A stretch of 64,000 nt of DNA from a virus, in the IMG/VR virus record IMGVR_UViG_3300042455_001086, positions 1 through 64,000 of that record, one strand, 5' to 3'. Position numbers and translations under genes: made by a program. The notes under the pieces are model-generated. The model was given only the letters and a program-made list of their open reading frames with translations. It was not told the DNA's origin and did no database searches. This document shows positions 28,482 to 37,425 of this stretch, one piece after another (within the stretch, counting starts at the first letter, position 1; every line of letters begins with the position of its first letter).

Positions 28482-28727
28482 TTAACTTAATTTCTTATAT
28501 TTAAAAGTTTTTGAAATATTGGTGTTAAAAAAAGAACCTTGCGATTTTGCAACTCTAAATGCTGTATATGTTTGTAGTGGAACTTCATCGTATTCGTATT
28601 TCATACCATTTTTAAATTCGGTAATCAATTTTTTTGTTTCCACATCATATTCAGTTCTAACAATATTAGATGACTCAATTTCGTTTATAATTTTTGTTCC
28701 TTTAATTTCTTCTCTTGTGATTGCCAT
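28482..28727 (-). CDS. KTSC-domain protein
   Basis: 81 residues. SNIVRTEYDVETKKLITEF, then KYEYDEVPLQTYTAFRVAKS and GSFFNTNISKTFKYKKL are the full KTSC pattern (named after Lys-tRNA synthetase C-terminal fusions). KTSC proteins are small and common in phages; the biochemical role is not established. 26 bp upstream of the nucleotidyltransferase gene. Confidence 0.75.
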   Translation of the reverse strand: MAITREEIKGTKIINEIESSNIVRTEYDVETKKLITEFKNGMKYEYDEVPLQTYTAFRVAKSQGSFFNTNISKTFKYKKLS

Positions 28728-28745
28728 ATTTTTTTTATTTTAATT

Positions 28746-30668
28746 TTACCAAATGGGACAATTAGTTTTTCTTTTTGGTATTACCGCTTTATTTCTAGTA
28801 ACAGCTCTTTTTAATCTTACAAAAGCAATATGTCTTGCGCTTTTTCTTTTGTTTGGTCCGTCACCGATATTTATATTTATATCCCAATTTATACTTGTCC
28901 AAGTAATCATAACACCCAATCCACCAGAAGTAGATACCACAAATTCTAATTCTTTCTCTTCTTTTGAAACCCCTTTTGGTGCTTCTATTGACATATTAAA
29001 TCCACAAGTTGCGTATCTAAATTCACTATATAAATTTTCATACTCTTCTGTCAATGCTACACCACCAATTTGTACGCCAGCCAATTTACTTGCATTTCTA
29101 ACAGCATTTCCGTCTCTTACACCATAAAATTGTCTTGGTGTTAAATTTGGGTTACGAGTACGAGCCTTCAAATATAATGGTGCGTTTGCATAAGCTGTTT
29201 TAAAATCCATTGGTGTACCATCTAAAAAAGTACTTTCTGTGTTATTCCAACCAGGACCTCTATTAGGATCTGATAAATCTAAAACCGTTATTTTTTCAAA
29301 AACATTTAATTCAGAATTATCGATAATTTCATTTAAATACTCTTTCATAGTCGCAATCCTATCAAGAGATAATGGTACATTATTGGTTTCCGAATATTCT
29401 CCTTTTTTATCTGAATATGCGGTTCTAACTTTACTTGTTGATGAATAAAAATTTAAATACAAACCTTTAGGTACTGCTTTATTTCCAGAATCGGCCATAA
29501 TTTTTTTGTATTCAGCAACAGCTTCATTTACTTTTTTCTGAAGTTCAGTTTTAGTCTCATCAGTTAATGTTACATCATCATCTTCAAAAAAGTTTCTGGA
29601 AATTTCATCTCTTTGTTCAACATTCATATTTTCTGGCGGCCAACTATATGTTGTTGTAATTAACTCAACACCAGTTTCATCATCCTTTTTCTTTTCTTCT
29701 TTATATTTTGATAAAACAGAAACATCAGCTGATTCAATAACAATATCTTTGGCTTTGATAATCATATCACTTAAAGTTGGGTTAATACCTCTAAAAAACC
29801 CATCCAAAAATGCTTTGTTTTGTAATTGTTTTCCAGCTTCAGTAGTCAATGTTGCAATAATACTTTCTTTATATGGTTCAACTTGTTTTTTTGAAAGTAC
29901 AACACGAGAATCACTTTCAGCCGAACTTCTTAAATCAACACCTTTTAAATATCCATTTATTTCATTTCCAGTCAATGACCCATAAGTTGGACTTTCGTAA
30001 TCTACTGAATATTGTACATCAGACCCAAAAGCACCCAATATGTGGTTCATTAGATTTATAATTTCATCACTTGTTTGTGTTGACATTATAACATTTTTAG
30101 AATTAAATGCCGTTAATTCTGTTAATAATCTATCCACTTGTTTTTTCATTTCAACATATAAACCCTGATTTACAATTGTAGATAGTTTAGTTTTTACTTT
30201 TGTAAGTAAATCTAATGCTTGTTTTTGTTTTATATTAGTTTGCTCTGTTGAAGAAGTTGTTTGGTTGTTTGAAAGTTTTTTTGTTTTATCAAAACCAGAA
30301 AGTGTTGATGCGTCTACAACTTTATTTAATGTTGTTTCAGGACTTTGTCCAATTCCAGATGTTAATTCATTACCAAGCCAATTTTTAAGAGATTGTCTGG
30401 TTTCTGATGAATCATTTTGTTCAAACCATTTTAACATCGCAAGATAAACTGGTGATTTTGAAAAATTATTTCCAGCATCTACTTCTTTTATATATTGAAT
30501 TATTTTTATAATATCGGCATTCTCAAATGTTTTAGAACCACCGTCAGTCCAATCTGTTACTTGTTCTTTTATTAACCAAGTATTTTTTTGTTCTGAAATA
30601 ACCTTACCCGGTTTATAGTCAAAATAGAATTTCATTCTATTTATTTCTTCTAAAATATTTTTTTTCAT
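28746..30668 (-). CDS. Large protein with ISEQ-type leader
   Basis: 640 residues. The N-terminus EINRMKFYFDYKPGKVISEQ belongs to the second leader class also seen at 40253-41812 and 61462-62868. A region near residue 400 (VPLSLDRIATMKEYLNEII) faintly resembles an OmpA-type peptidoglycan-binding helix; weak. The C-terminus is basic (RLKRAVTRNKAVIPKRKTN). It starts the minus-strand block that leads into the packaging genes. Likely a virion or ejected protein (inference). Confidence 0.65.
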   Translation of the reverse strand: MKKNILEEINRMKFYFDYKPGKVISEQKNTWLIKEQVTDWTDGGSKTFENADIIKIIQYIKEVDAGNNFSKSPVYLAMLKWFEQNDSSETRQSLKNWLGNELTSGIGQSPETTLNKVVDASTLSGFDKTKKLSNNQTTSSTEQTNIKQKQALDLLTKVKTKLSTIVNQGLYVEMKKQVDRLLTELTAFNSKNVIMSTQTSDEIINLMNHILGAFGSDVQYSVDYESPTYGSLTGNEINGYLKGVDLRSSAESDSRVVLSKKQVEPYKESIIATLTTEAGKQLQNKAFLDGFFRGINPTLSDMIIKAKDIVIESADVSVLSKYKEEKKKDDETGVELITTTYSWPPENMNVEQRDEISRNFFEDDDVTLTDETKTELQKKVNEAVAEYKKIMADSGNKAVPKGLYLNFYSSTSKVRTAYSDKKGEYSETNNVPLSLDRIATMKEYLNEIIDNSELNVFEKITVLDLSDPNRGPGWNNTESTFLDGTPMDFKTAYANAPLYLKARTRNPNLTPRQFYGVRDGNAVRNASKLAGVQIGGVALTEEYENLYSEFRYATCGFNMSIEAPKGVSKEEKELEFVVSTSGGLGVMITWTSINWDININIGDGPNKRKSARHIAFVRLKRAVTRNKAVIPKRKTNCPIW

Positions 30669-30720
30669 TTTTTTTAAATAAAATTTCTATTTGATAAATA
30701 TCATAATAAAAAAAAAGTGT

Positions 30721-30728
30721 TATATTTG
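30721..30728 (+). promoter_or_regulatory. TATATTTG -7 box
   Basis: TAnnTTTG match 24 bp before the ATG at 30753. It lies inside the longer reading frame and so excludes the upstream start at 30717. Confidence 0.6.
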
Positions 30729-30752
30729 TATTATAATTCTAAAATATATAAT

Positions 30753-31265
30753 ATGAAATCATTGACAAGTCTTTTTGTAATTTTTATTTCTGTCATTTGT
30801 TTTACCCAAACAAAAAATAGTAAATCAGATGAAATGTTTATCGCCAGAAATAAAAAAGAATACAACAAAACTAATTTTGATAGTTTGAATAATTGTTTAG
30901 TTGGTTTAATTAACGATTATAGAGTTAAAAATAAATTAAACAAATTGTCTGTTGATACTAATTTGATTCACTATTCCAAAAATTGGGCAAAAGTTTTGTG
31001 TGATAGAAATACACTTGTTCATTCAGATTTTAATGGAACAAACATAATTGGTGAAAACATTTATGGACTTTTTACTTACGGTACATTTATTTGTAGTGTT
31101 GAATATTTCAATAAACAGCCCCAAATAATTTTTGATTCTTGGAGGACATCAATTGTTGGTCACAATGAAAATATGTTAAATGTTAAAGCAACTAAAATTG
31201 GTTTGGTTATTTACACAGAATATAACACCAAATTTAAATTAAGAGCTGTGATGGTTGTTGAATAA
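30753..31265 (+). CDS. Secreted CAP/SCP-domain protein
   Basis: 170 residues. Signal peptide MKSLTSLFVIFISVICFTQ. The CAP fold is visible: LINDYRVKNKLNKL, YSKNWAKVLCD, VHSDFNGTNIIGENI (His and Glu of the CAP cavity), SWRTSIVGHNENMLN. It resembles YkwD-type bacterial proteins. Exported to the periplasm or outside; target unknown. A promoter box lies just upstream and a bidirectional terminator follows. Confidence 0.75.
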   Translation: MKSLTSLFVIFISVICFTQTKNSKSDEMFIARNKKEYNKTNFDSLNNCLVGLINDYRVKNKLNKLSVDTNLIHYSKNWAKVLCDRNTLVHSDFNGTNIIGENIYGLFTYGTFICSVEYFNKQPQIIFDSWRTSIVGHNENMLNVKATKIGLVIYTEYNTKFKLRAVMVVE

Positions 31266-31266
31266 A

Positions 31267-31300
31267 AAGACCCCCAAAAAATGGGGGTTTTTTTATTTTA
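31267..31300. terminator. Bidirectional terminator
   Basis: Stem ACCCCCA/TGGGGGT with T runs on both strands between the convergent CAP gene and UVR gene. Confidence 0.8.
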
Positions 31301-31661
31301 GGGAGTTAATTTTATCTCTCACTTCTATAGCCCTCTCAAAGTTTTGTGTTTTAATACAATCTTCAAGTTCTTTATTGAGCTCACTTATTTTTTCTTTGTT
31401 TTCTTCTAGATTTTTTATTCTATCTCTTAACTCCACAGCTTCCTCAAAATTTTGTTCCTCAACCGCCATATCCAATTTTTGTTTTAATAGTGTTATTTCA
31501 TCGGATTTGGTTAAATTACCTCTTTTATTTGTAATGTAGGTAAATGAAATTGACCCATCTGGTGAATGATAAGTTTTTTTATCCCAATCATTAGTATTCC
31601 CAAATAATGGATCCGAATTAAAAAATTCATTAAATAATCTTTCTAAATTTCTGTTAAACAT
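31293..31661 (-). CDS. McsA-like protein with two UVR motifs
   Basis: 122 residues. Two tandem UVR motifs: LKQKLDMAVEEQNFEEAVEL and LNKELEDCIKTQNFERAIEV, each followed by RDxI. UVR motifs occur in UvrB, UvrC, ClpC and the ClpC adaptor McsA. The N-terminal 55 residues lack the zinc cysteines of bacterial McsA. It is divergent from the ClpC-like gene, which itself carries a UVR motif, so a partnership is likely (inference). Confidence 0.7.
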   Translation of the reverse strand: MFNRNLERLFNEFFNSDPLFGNTNDWDKKTYHSPDGSISFTYITNKRGNLTKSDEITLLKQKLDMAVEEQNFEEAVELRDRIKNLEENKEKISELNKELEDCIKTQNFERAIEVRDKINSLK

Positions 31662-31822
31662 TTTTTTATATTTTAAAGGTTTATTTTGTAATTTTTTTTA
31701 ACCAATTTTGTTCCAAACAAAAAAGTATGACAAAATGTCAGTATAAAATTTTAGTATATGACAAAAAGACAAATATTGACAACAAATCTATTTATATCTA
31801 AAATTAGATAAAACTTTTAGAT

Positions 31823-32110
31823 ATGGCAATAGAATTTGTAGATGATGGAGACAAAAACAAAAGAAAAGGTGATGGTAGCACACCTATTTTAGACAATTTC
31901 AGCAAAGATTTAATTAAAGCTGCTGAACAAGGAAAATTGGATCCTGTTATTGGGAGGCAAAAAGAAGTGTTAAGAATTGCACAGATATTATCAAGGAGAA
32001 AAAAAAATAATCCAATTATAATTGGTGAACCCGGATGTGTATTAGGAGACACTTGGATTGAGGTTGAGAAAGTATCTAATGTTGATACTCACAATTTTAA
32101 AAAGTTGTGA
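31823..32110 (+). CDS. ClpC-like ATPase, N-terminal part fused to a 24-residue N-intein
   Basis: 95 residues. Residues 1-71 are the start of a Clp D1 AAA module ([27 protein letters not shown]), ending inside Walker A. Residues 72-95 begin [12 protein letters not shown] and end with a stop: a typical intein block A (C-x-x-G-D-T) but only 24 residues long, as in atypically split inteins such as AceL-TerL (25 residues, known family). There is no Clp N-domain. The rest of the ATPase is encoded 1.2 kb downstream. Trans-splicing is required for an active enzyme. Confidence 0.88.
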   Translation: MAIEFVDDGDKNKRKGDGSTPILDNFSKDLIKAAEQGKLDPVIGRQKEVLRIAQILSRRKKNNPIIIGEPGCVLGDTWIEVEKVSNVDTHNFKKL

Positions 32111-32153
32111 TATTTATTATTAGGTATTGGTATATCCCAACACCTGGATTATT

Positions 32154-33335
32154 ATGTTTATCAAGAAAAACGGTAAGAATTTAATTGAAATTAATACAGT
32201 CATTGAGTTTCAAAATTTTATATTAGATAAAAAATTTTATAAATATTTTATAAAATTTAGGGATTCAGACATCCAAAAAGTTAATGACTTAATTAATCAG
32301 ACTGAGTTTTTAAATTATAAAAAAATAAAACCAGTGTTAAGGTCGGTATTAAACTATCCTGAAAGTATCTATAATAAAGATTTTTTATTAAGTATGGGTT
32401 GGGAATTGGATATGATTGATATTTTTATATCCGAAAAACAAAGTAAAAATTCTAATATTTTAAAACAAAAGAAACAATCAAACCCAGAAAAATATAAAAG
32501 TAGTGAAACTACAAATATTGAATATTGGTTAAATAAGGGATATAACCTAAATGATGCTAAAATTAAATTGAGTGAGCGTCAATCAACTTTTAGTTTAAAA
32601 AAATGTATAGATAAATATGGTGAAGTTGTTGGGACTGAAAAATTCTTAAATAGACAAAAAAAATGGATAAACACATTAAAAAATAAAGAAAATTTTCAAG
32701 AAGTGCAGTTGAAAAAAAATGTATTTAAATATGATGTGAAAGAAACAAAATTGTTATTACAACACGCAAACTATAAAGAAAAAACAAAAGGAATTATTAT
32801 GGGTTGTTCTACCTATAATACAATTAATGAATTTATTGATTGTATCATTAAAAATGATGACATAAAAAAATATTCGGATTTGACACAGTATGTTAATAGT
32901 AAAGTCATTTGTAATATATTTAAAACAACACCAACAATCATAAAAAATTTATTTTATGAGAAAATAAATCTAAATCAAAATAGACAATATTATGGTATAT
33001 CTGTATATCATAATGGTATTAGATATAAAAGTGTTGGTGAATATAGAGTTGCGTTATTTTTGGAAGAAAATAAAATTAATTTCGACTACGAAAAAAATTA
33101 TCCAAACTCAAATTTAAAGTGTGATTTTTATCTAAAAGAGAAAGATACATACATTGAATTATATGGACTATTAAATAAGAAAAATTTAAACAAATTAGAT
33201 GATAATCAACAGATATATAAACAAAAAGTTGATTTTAAAAATCAATTTTGTATAGACAATAATATAAAATTGATTTATGATTTTGACTATAACTTATTAA
33301 TTAATAAAATACAAAATTATTATTATGAAAATTAA
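32154..33335 (+). CDS. Free-standing homing endonuclease between the halves of the split ClpC gene
   Basis: 393 residues from ATG 32154 (402 from 32127). The C-terminal nuclease core KSVGEYRVALFLEENKINFD...LKCDFYLKEKDTYIEL is Vsr/PD-(D/E)XK-like, the EDxHD group reported with fractured genes. The N-terminal part is helical with repeats typical of DNA-binding regions of phage endonucleases. Its last 11 bp overlap the start of the C-terminal ClpC gene. It likely cuts an intact clpC gene and spreads the split-intein cassette. Confidence 0.8.
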   Translation: MFIKKNGKNLIEINTVIEFQNFILDKKFYKYFIKFRDSDIQKVNDLINQTEFLNYKKIKPVLRSVLNYPESIYNKDFLLSMGWELDMIDIFISEKQSKNSNILKQKKQSNPEKYKSSETTNIEYWLNKGYNLNDAKIKLSERQSTFSLKKCIDKYGEVVGTEKFLNRQKKWINTLKNKENFQEVQLKKNVFKYDVKETKLLLQHANYKEKTKGIIMGCSTYNTINEFIDCIIKNDDIKKYSDLTQYVNSKVICNIFKTTPTIIKNLFYEKINLNQNRQYYGISVYHNGIRYKSVGEYRVALFLEENKINFDYEKNYPNSNLKCDFYLKEKDTYIELYGLLNKKNLNKLDDNQQIYKQKVDFKNQFCIDNNIKLIYDFDYNLLINKIQNYYYEN

Positions 33336-33723
33336 AATTAAAGATTTTTTCGAGTTAATTGAAAAAGAAGGGGGGACATATAAAATTAAAACTCCATCAG
33401 GATATAAATTAATTGGTAATTTATATGAAAAACAAAATAAACTTTGTTATGAAATAAAATTATCTAACGGTAATACTTTATCGGGTTCTGAAGATCATTT
33501 AGTTGAGGTTGATTCAACAACAACTAATGAAAATTCAGAATTGATAAATGAATCATTTTGGGTTAAATTAAAAAATATCAATTTGGGCGACTTTATTTTT
33601 TGTGAAGATAATAATTTATACGATGTTATTGAAAAAAATGAAATTGGTATTCATAATACATATGATCTTGAAGTTCTTGATAATGAGCGTAAATATATTT
33701 CAAACGGTATTGTGTCACACAAT
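33325..33723 (+). other. C-intein (133 aa) of split ClpC intein
   Basis: Covers blocks B, F and G. The last codon AAT (Asn) is at 33721-33723 and +1 TGT (Cys) follows. The partner N-intein is 32036-32107. Confidence 0.88.
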
Positions 33724-35574
33724 TGTGGTAAAACGGCCATTGTTGAAGGGTTAGCAATGATGATACATTCTGGTGAATGCCCAAAAAATTTAGCTGATAA
33801 AAGAATTGTATCATTAGATATTAACTCACTTGTTGCTGGAACAAAATATAGAGGACAATTTGAAGAAAGAATGAAGGTTATAATTGAAGAATTACAATCA
33901 AACCCAAATATTATAATCTTTATTGATGAAATTCATACAATGGTTGGTGCTGGTAATAGTTCTGGATCATTAGACGCTTCAAATATTCTTAAACCTTCAC
34001 TATCAAGGGGTGAAATTCAATGTATTGGTGCTACAACACTTGACGAATACAGAAAACATTTTGAAAAGGATGGTGCGTTAGAAAGAAGATTCCAAAAGAT
34101 AATTGTTGACCCTTCATCAAAAGAAGAGACATTTCAAATTTTAAAACAGAGTAAGGAAAAATATGAGGAACACCACAAAGTAAATTACACAGATGAATCA
34201 CTTTGGTTATGTGTTGAGTTAGCGGATAGATATATTACGGATCGTGAATTTCCAGATAAGGCTTTTGATATTTTAGATGAGATTGGTTCTCGTATGCAAA
34301 TTGATATTAAACTTCCGGAACATATAGAAAAATTAAAACAAGAAGCCGCAGATATTAAACTAGAAAAAGTTGATGTTATTAAAAAACAAAAATATGAATT
34401 AGCTGCCGAACTTCGTGATAGAGAAAAAAATATTTTATCTAAACTTGAGGAAGAAAAGAAAAAATTTGAGGACGAACTCAAAAATAGTAAAAGAGGTATT
34501 CCGGAGGACTTAATTTACGAAGTCGTTTCAAATATGACAAAAATTCCAGTTAGTAAGATTAATATAGACGAAAAAAATTCACTTGTTAATTTGGAAGACT
34601 CACTTAATGGTTCTGTTATTGGTCAAGAAGAAGCGGTTAAAAAGATTTCAAAAGCAATTAGACGAAATAGAGTAGGTATTAAGGATCCAAATAGACCAAT
34701 TGGTTCATTTATCTTCCTAGGATCTACTGGTGTGGGAAAAACATTTTTGGCGAAAAAGTTGGCAAAAGAAATTTTTGGGAGTAAAGATAGTTTAATTAGA
34801 GTAGATATGTCTGAATATCAAGAAAAACACACAATTTCACGACTAATCGGCTCACCTCCTGGTTATGTTAATTCAGACGAAGGTGGTCAATTAACAGAGC
34901 AAGTTAAAAATAAACCATATTCCGTGATATTATTTGATGAAATAGAAAAAGCACACAAAGACATTTTTTCAACACTTTTGCAAGTATTAGATGACGGACA
35001 TATTACTGATAGTCTTGGTAGAAAAATTAATTTTAAAAATTGTTTAATTATAATGACATCAAATATTGGTGTTAAAAAATTGCAAGATTTTGGTAGTGGT
35101 GTTGGTTTTAAAACATCAAATAATAGTGAAGCTGTTCAAGAAGAATATAAACGAGATGTTCTAAAGAAAGAACTAAGTAAGTTTTTTGCACCAGAATTTT
35201 TAAATAGAATTGATGATGTTGTTGTCTTTAATTCATTAAAAAAAGAACAAATCAATAAAATTGTTAAACTTGAAATTGATAAACTAATAAAACGGTTAGA
35301 TTCAATGAAGTATAAAATTTCGTATGAAAATTCAGTAATTGATTTAATTGCCAAAGTTGGGTTTGATGAACAATATGGTGCAAGACCAATAAAGAGAGCA
35401 ATCCAGGATAAAATTGAAGATTTAATTTCAGAAAAAATATTATTGAATGAAGTTATTGAAGAAAAGGAATATGTGTTATTTGTCAAAGGAGAAGGTGATG
35501 GCCAGACAATAGAAATTGAAGATAGATCAAAACCAGAACCGAAAAAAAGAGGTAGAAAGAAAAAGGAGGATTAA
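33325..35574 (+). CDS. C-intein fused to the remainder of the ClpC-like ATPase
   Basis: 749 residues. Residues 1-133 are the C-intein: block B SGSEDHLVEV, block F NTYDLEVLDNERKYI, ending SNGIVSHN, then +1 Cys. Residue 134 on (CGKTAIVEGLA) completes Walker A of D1. D1 Walker B IIFIDEIHTM; UVR motif KKQKYELAAELRDREKNIL; D2 Walker A GSTGVGKTFLAKKL, Walker B VILFDEIEKA, arginine-containing C-domain YGARPIKRAI. The spliced product is ~687 residues, like ClpC without its N-domain. The tail is basic (KKRGRKKKED). It unfolds proteins, probably with host ClpP or as a disaggregase (inference). Confidence 0.9.
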   Translation: MKIKIKDFFELIEKEGGTYKIKTPSGYKLIGNLYEKQNKLCYEIKLSNGNTLSGSEDHLVEVDSTTTNENSELINESFWVKLKNINLGDFIFCEDNNLYDVIEKNEIGIHNTYDLEVLDNERKYISNGIVSHNCGKTAIVEGLAMMIHSGECPKNLADKRIVSLDINSLVAGTKYRGQFEERMKVIIEELQSNPNIIIFIDEIHTMVGAGNSSGSLDASNILKPSLSRGEIQCIGATTLDEYRKHFEKDGALERRFQKIIVDPSSKEETFQILKQSKEKYEEHHKVNYTDESLWLCVELADRYITDREFPDKAFDILDEIGSRMQIDIKLPEHIEKLKQEAADIKLEKVDVIKKQKYELAAELRDREKNILSKLEEEKKKFEDELKNSKRGIPEDLIYEVVSNMTKIPVSKINIDEKNSLVNLEDSLNGSVIGQEEAVKKISKAIRRNRVGIKDPNRPIGSFIFLGSTGVGKTFLAKKLAKEIFGSKDSLIRVDMSEYQEKHTISRLIGSPPGYVNSDEGGQLTEQVKNKPYSVILFDEIEKAHKDIFSTLLQVLDDGHITDSLGRKINFKNCLIIMTSNIGVKKLQDFGSGVGFKTSNNSEAVQEEYKRDVLKKELSKFFAPEFLNRIDDVVVFNSLKKEQINKIVKLEIDKLIKRLDSMKYKISYENSVIDLIAKVGFDEQYGARPIKRAIQDKIEDLISEKILLNEVIEEKEYVLFVKGEGDGQTIEIEDRSKPEPKKRGRKKKED

Positions 35575-35592
35575 AAACCCTCCTTTTTTTTA
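35560..35592 (+). terminator. Terminator overlapping the clpC stop codon (copy 1)
   Basis: A 29-bp sequence with stem GGAGG/CCTCC and a T run; the stop codon of clpC lies in the loop. It is identical to the copy at 36582-36610. Confidence 0.8.
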
Positions 35593-35653
35593 TTAAAAAC
35601 CAACATAATCTAAATTATCAAATATTTATATAATATAAATTATATTATAGGAT

Positions 35654-36583
35654 ATGTTGGTTAATAAAGAACAATATTATAGTTATACTGAATTAAAAGA
35701 TTTAATTAAAAATCAAAACATAACAACAAAAGAATCATATATTTCTAATTATAAAAATCTTAAGATTTATGGTAAAAAGGCACCAATAAATCCAATAACA
35801 TTTTACGGTAAAAATATTTGTAAAAATTGGTCTGAATTTTTAGGAAAACCAATATATAAAAAAAATAAATATGGTGTGTACTACACATACGAAAAATGTA
35901 AAAAACAAATTAGACTTCTAAATATTAAAAGTAAAAATGATTATTATAATCAAATAAATAAAATTATGTCTGAAGAAACTGGGATACCATATAATCCGGT
36001 CTCAATATATAAATCAGAATGGGAAGGTTGGGGTATTTTTTTAGGAACTAACCGAATACAAGATAATCTTAAAAAATACAAACCATTTGATGAGGCTCGT
36101 GATTGGGCTCGTAGTTTAAATCTAAAAATGGGTAAAGAATGGACAAAATTAGAACTAACAAAATTACCAACCAACATACCAAAAAAACCAGAAAAAACAT
36201 ATAAAGATAAAGGATGGATTGATTATTACGATTGGCTGGGGATTGACAAAAGAACTAAAATTAGTTATGGTGAAAAGGTAATTTTTGATTTTCTAACTAA
36301 AAACAAAATAAAATTCCAGTACGACAAGTCTCTTTTAAATTGTAGAGATAAAAATAAACTTCGTTTTGATTTCTATCTCCCAGAAAAAAATATATGTATT
36401 GAATTTGATGGGATACAACATTTTAAACCTATTTCAATATTTGGTGGTGAAAGTGAGTTTGAAAAAGTTAAAATAAGAGATAGAATAAAAAATGATTTTT
36501 GTGAATTAAACAGTATAAAATTAATTAGAGTTAATTATTCACAATCAAATGACGAAATAATTAAAATATTGGGCTGTTTATAA
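35654..36583 (+). CDS. Free-standing homing endonuclease (Vsr-like)
   Basis: 309 residues. The N-terminal two thirds has repeated W.(E/G)..LG units (NWSEFLGKP, GWGIFLGTN, YYDWLGID), common in large-phage endonucleases. The nuclease core SYGEKVIFDFLTKNKIKF, then LRFDFYLPEKNICIEFDGIQH fits the EDxHD/Vsr type. It is flanked by two identical 29-bp terminator copies, marking it as a recent insertion. Confidence 0.8.
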   Translation: MLVNKEQYYSYTELKDLIKNQNITTKESYISNYKNLKIYGKKAPINPITFYGKNICKNWSEFLGKPIYKKNKYGVYYTYEKCKKQIRLLNIKSKNDYYNQINKIMSEETGIPYNPVSIYKSEWEGWGIFLGTNRIQDNLKKYKPFDEARDWARSLNLKMGKEWTKLELTKLPTNIPKKPEKTYKDKGWIDYYDWLGIDKRTKISYGEKVIFDFLTKNKIKFQYDKSLLNCRDKNKLRFDFYLPEKNICIEFDGIQHFKPISIFGGESEFEKVKIRDRIKNDFCELNSIKLIRVNYSQSNDEIIKILGCL

Positions 36584-36612
36584 AAAGGAGGATTAAAAAC
36601 CCTCCTTTTTTA
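36582..36612. terminator. Terminator (copy 2), shared by convergent genes
   Basis: 29 bp identical to 35560-35588, with a hairpin GGAGG/CCTCC. Serves the endonuclease gene and, on the other strand, the peptidase gene at 36613. Confidence 0.8.
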
Positions 36613-37398
36613 TTAATGTTTGGTATAACCTAGTTCTTCAATCATCAGCTTACCCACCTTAATTCCGTTGTATGTATCCTCAACAACAACATATTCATTT
36701 TTTGTGTGGTAGTTGTAATAACCAATTGATATGTTAAAACAAGATAAATCAAAATTTTTATTTAATGGATAAATGTCCGTATATGGATGACTATGATATT
36801 TTGTGTCACTTGGGAAATGTTCTGTAATCAAACGACCACCAACCTTAAAAAATTCAGAATTTCTATTAAACATAGGTTTGCTCATCAGATATTCGGAAAT
36901 CATATTATTCTCCGGGGCATCAAATTGAATCACATAACCAACATTCTTGAAAAATTCTGGGTCGGCGTTAAATGAACCTTTACAACCGGTTTCTTCAGCC
37001 ACAAAAAATGCTACCTTCAAGTTTGGCAATTCTTTTAGAAGTTCAAGACAAGCATAGACACCACACTTATCATCACCACCAATTCCGGTTGGGTTTCCTT
37101 TATCATTATACGCTTTAAGTGCCAGTTTTATTTCTTTCTGTGCGTTTGGTAATTGTTCCTCAACAACATTTATTGTGTCAATATTATGAACCGTATCCGT
37201 ATGTGCAACAACACAAGGAAAATAAGAAATATCTTCATCAGTTTGTTTTGTTGCATAAACATTATTAAACTGATCCACATAAAATGGTATATTGTTTTCG
37301 CTCAACCAATTACAAATGAATTCAACCATTAAACCTTCTTGATAAGTTTTTGTGGGAATTGATAATACTTCTTTTAATAATTCAAAATTTCTTTCCAT
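36613..37398 (-). CDS. M20/M42-family metallopeptidase
   Basis: 261 residues. The metal-ligand set is complete: CVVAHTDTV (His66, Asp68), GIGGDDKCG (Asp109 or Asp110), FVAEETGCKGS (Glu135/136), QFDAPE (Asp160), NYHTKNEYV (His231). Shorter than bacterial tripeptidases (~400 aa): the dimerisation lid domain is reduced. Cytoplasmic. A TATATTTG box ends 4 bp before the ATG. Possible use: recycling amino acids from Clp products (inference). Confidence 0.8.
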   Translation of the reverse strand: MERNFELLKEVLSIPTKTYQEGLMVEFICNWLSENNIPFYVDQFNNVYATKQTDEDISYFPCVVAHTDTVHNIDTINVVEEQLPNAQKEIKLALKAYNDKGNPTGIGGDDKCGVYACLELLKELPNLKVAFFVAEETGCKGSFNADPEFFKNVGYVIQFDAPENNMISEYLMSKPMFNRNSEFFKVGGRLITEHFPSDTKYHSHPYTDIYPLNKNFDLSCFNISIGYYNYHTKNEYVVVEDTYNGIKVGKLMIEELGYTKH

Positions 37399-37402
37399 AC
37401 CA

Positions 37403-37410
37403 CAAATATA
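37403..37410 (-). promoter_or_regulatory. TATATTTG -7 box, 4 bp from start codon
   Basis: TAnnTTTG on the minus strand, then 4 bp, then the ATG at 37398. Implies a leaderless or nearly leaderless mRNA. Confidence 0.65.
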
Positions 37411-37425
37411 GAAACATTATTTGAT

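Noticed and set aside
32036-32154. Frameshift or sequencing error splitting clpC
   Set aside because: Both sides have complete intein end motifs, and an entire endonuclease gene lies between them, so a true split intein fits better.
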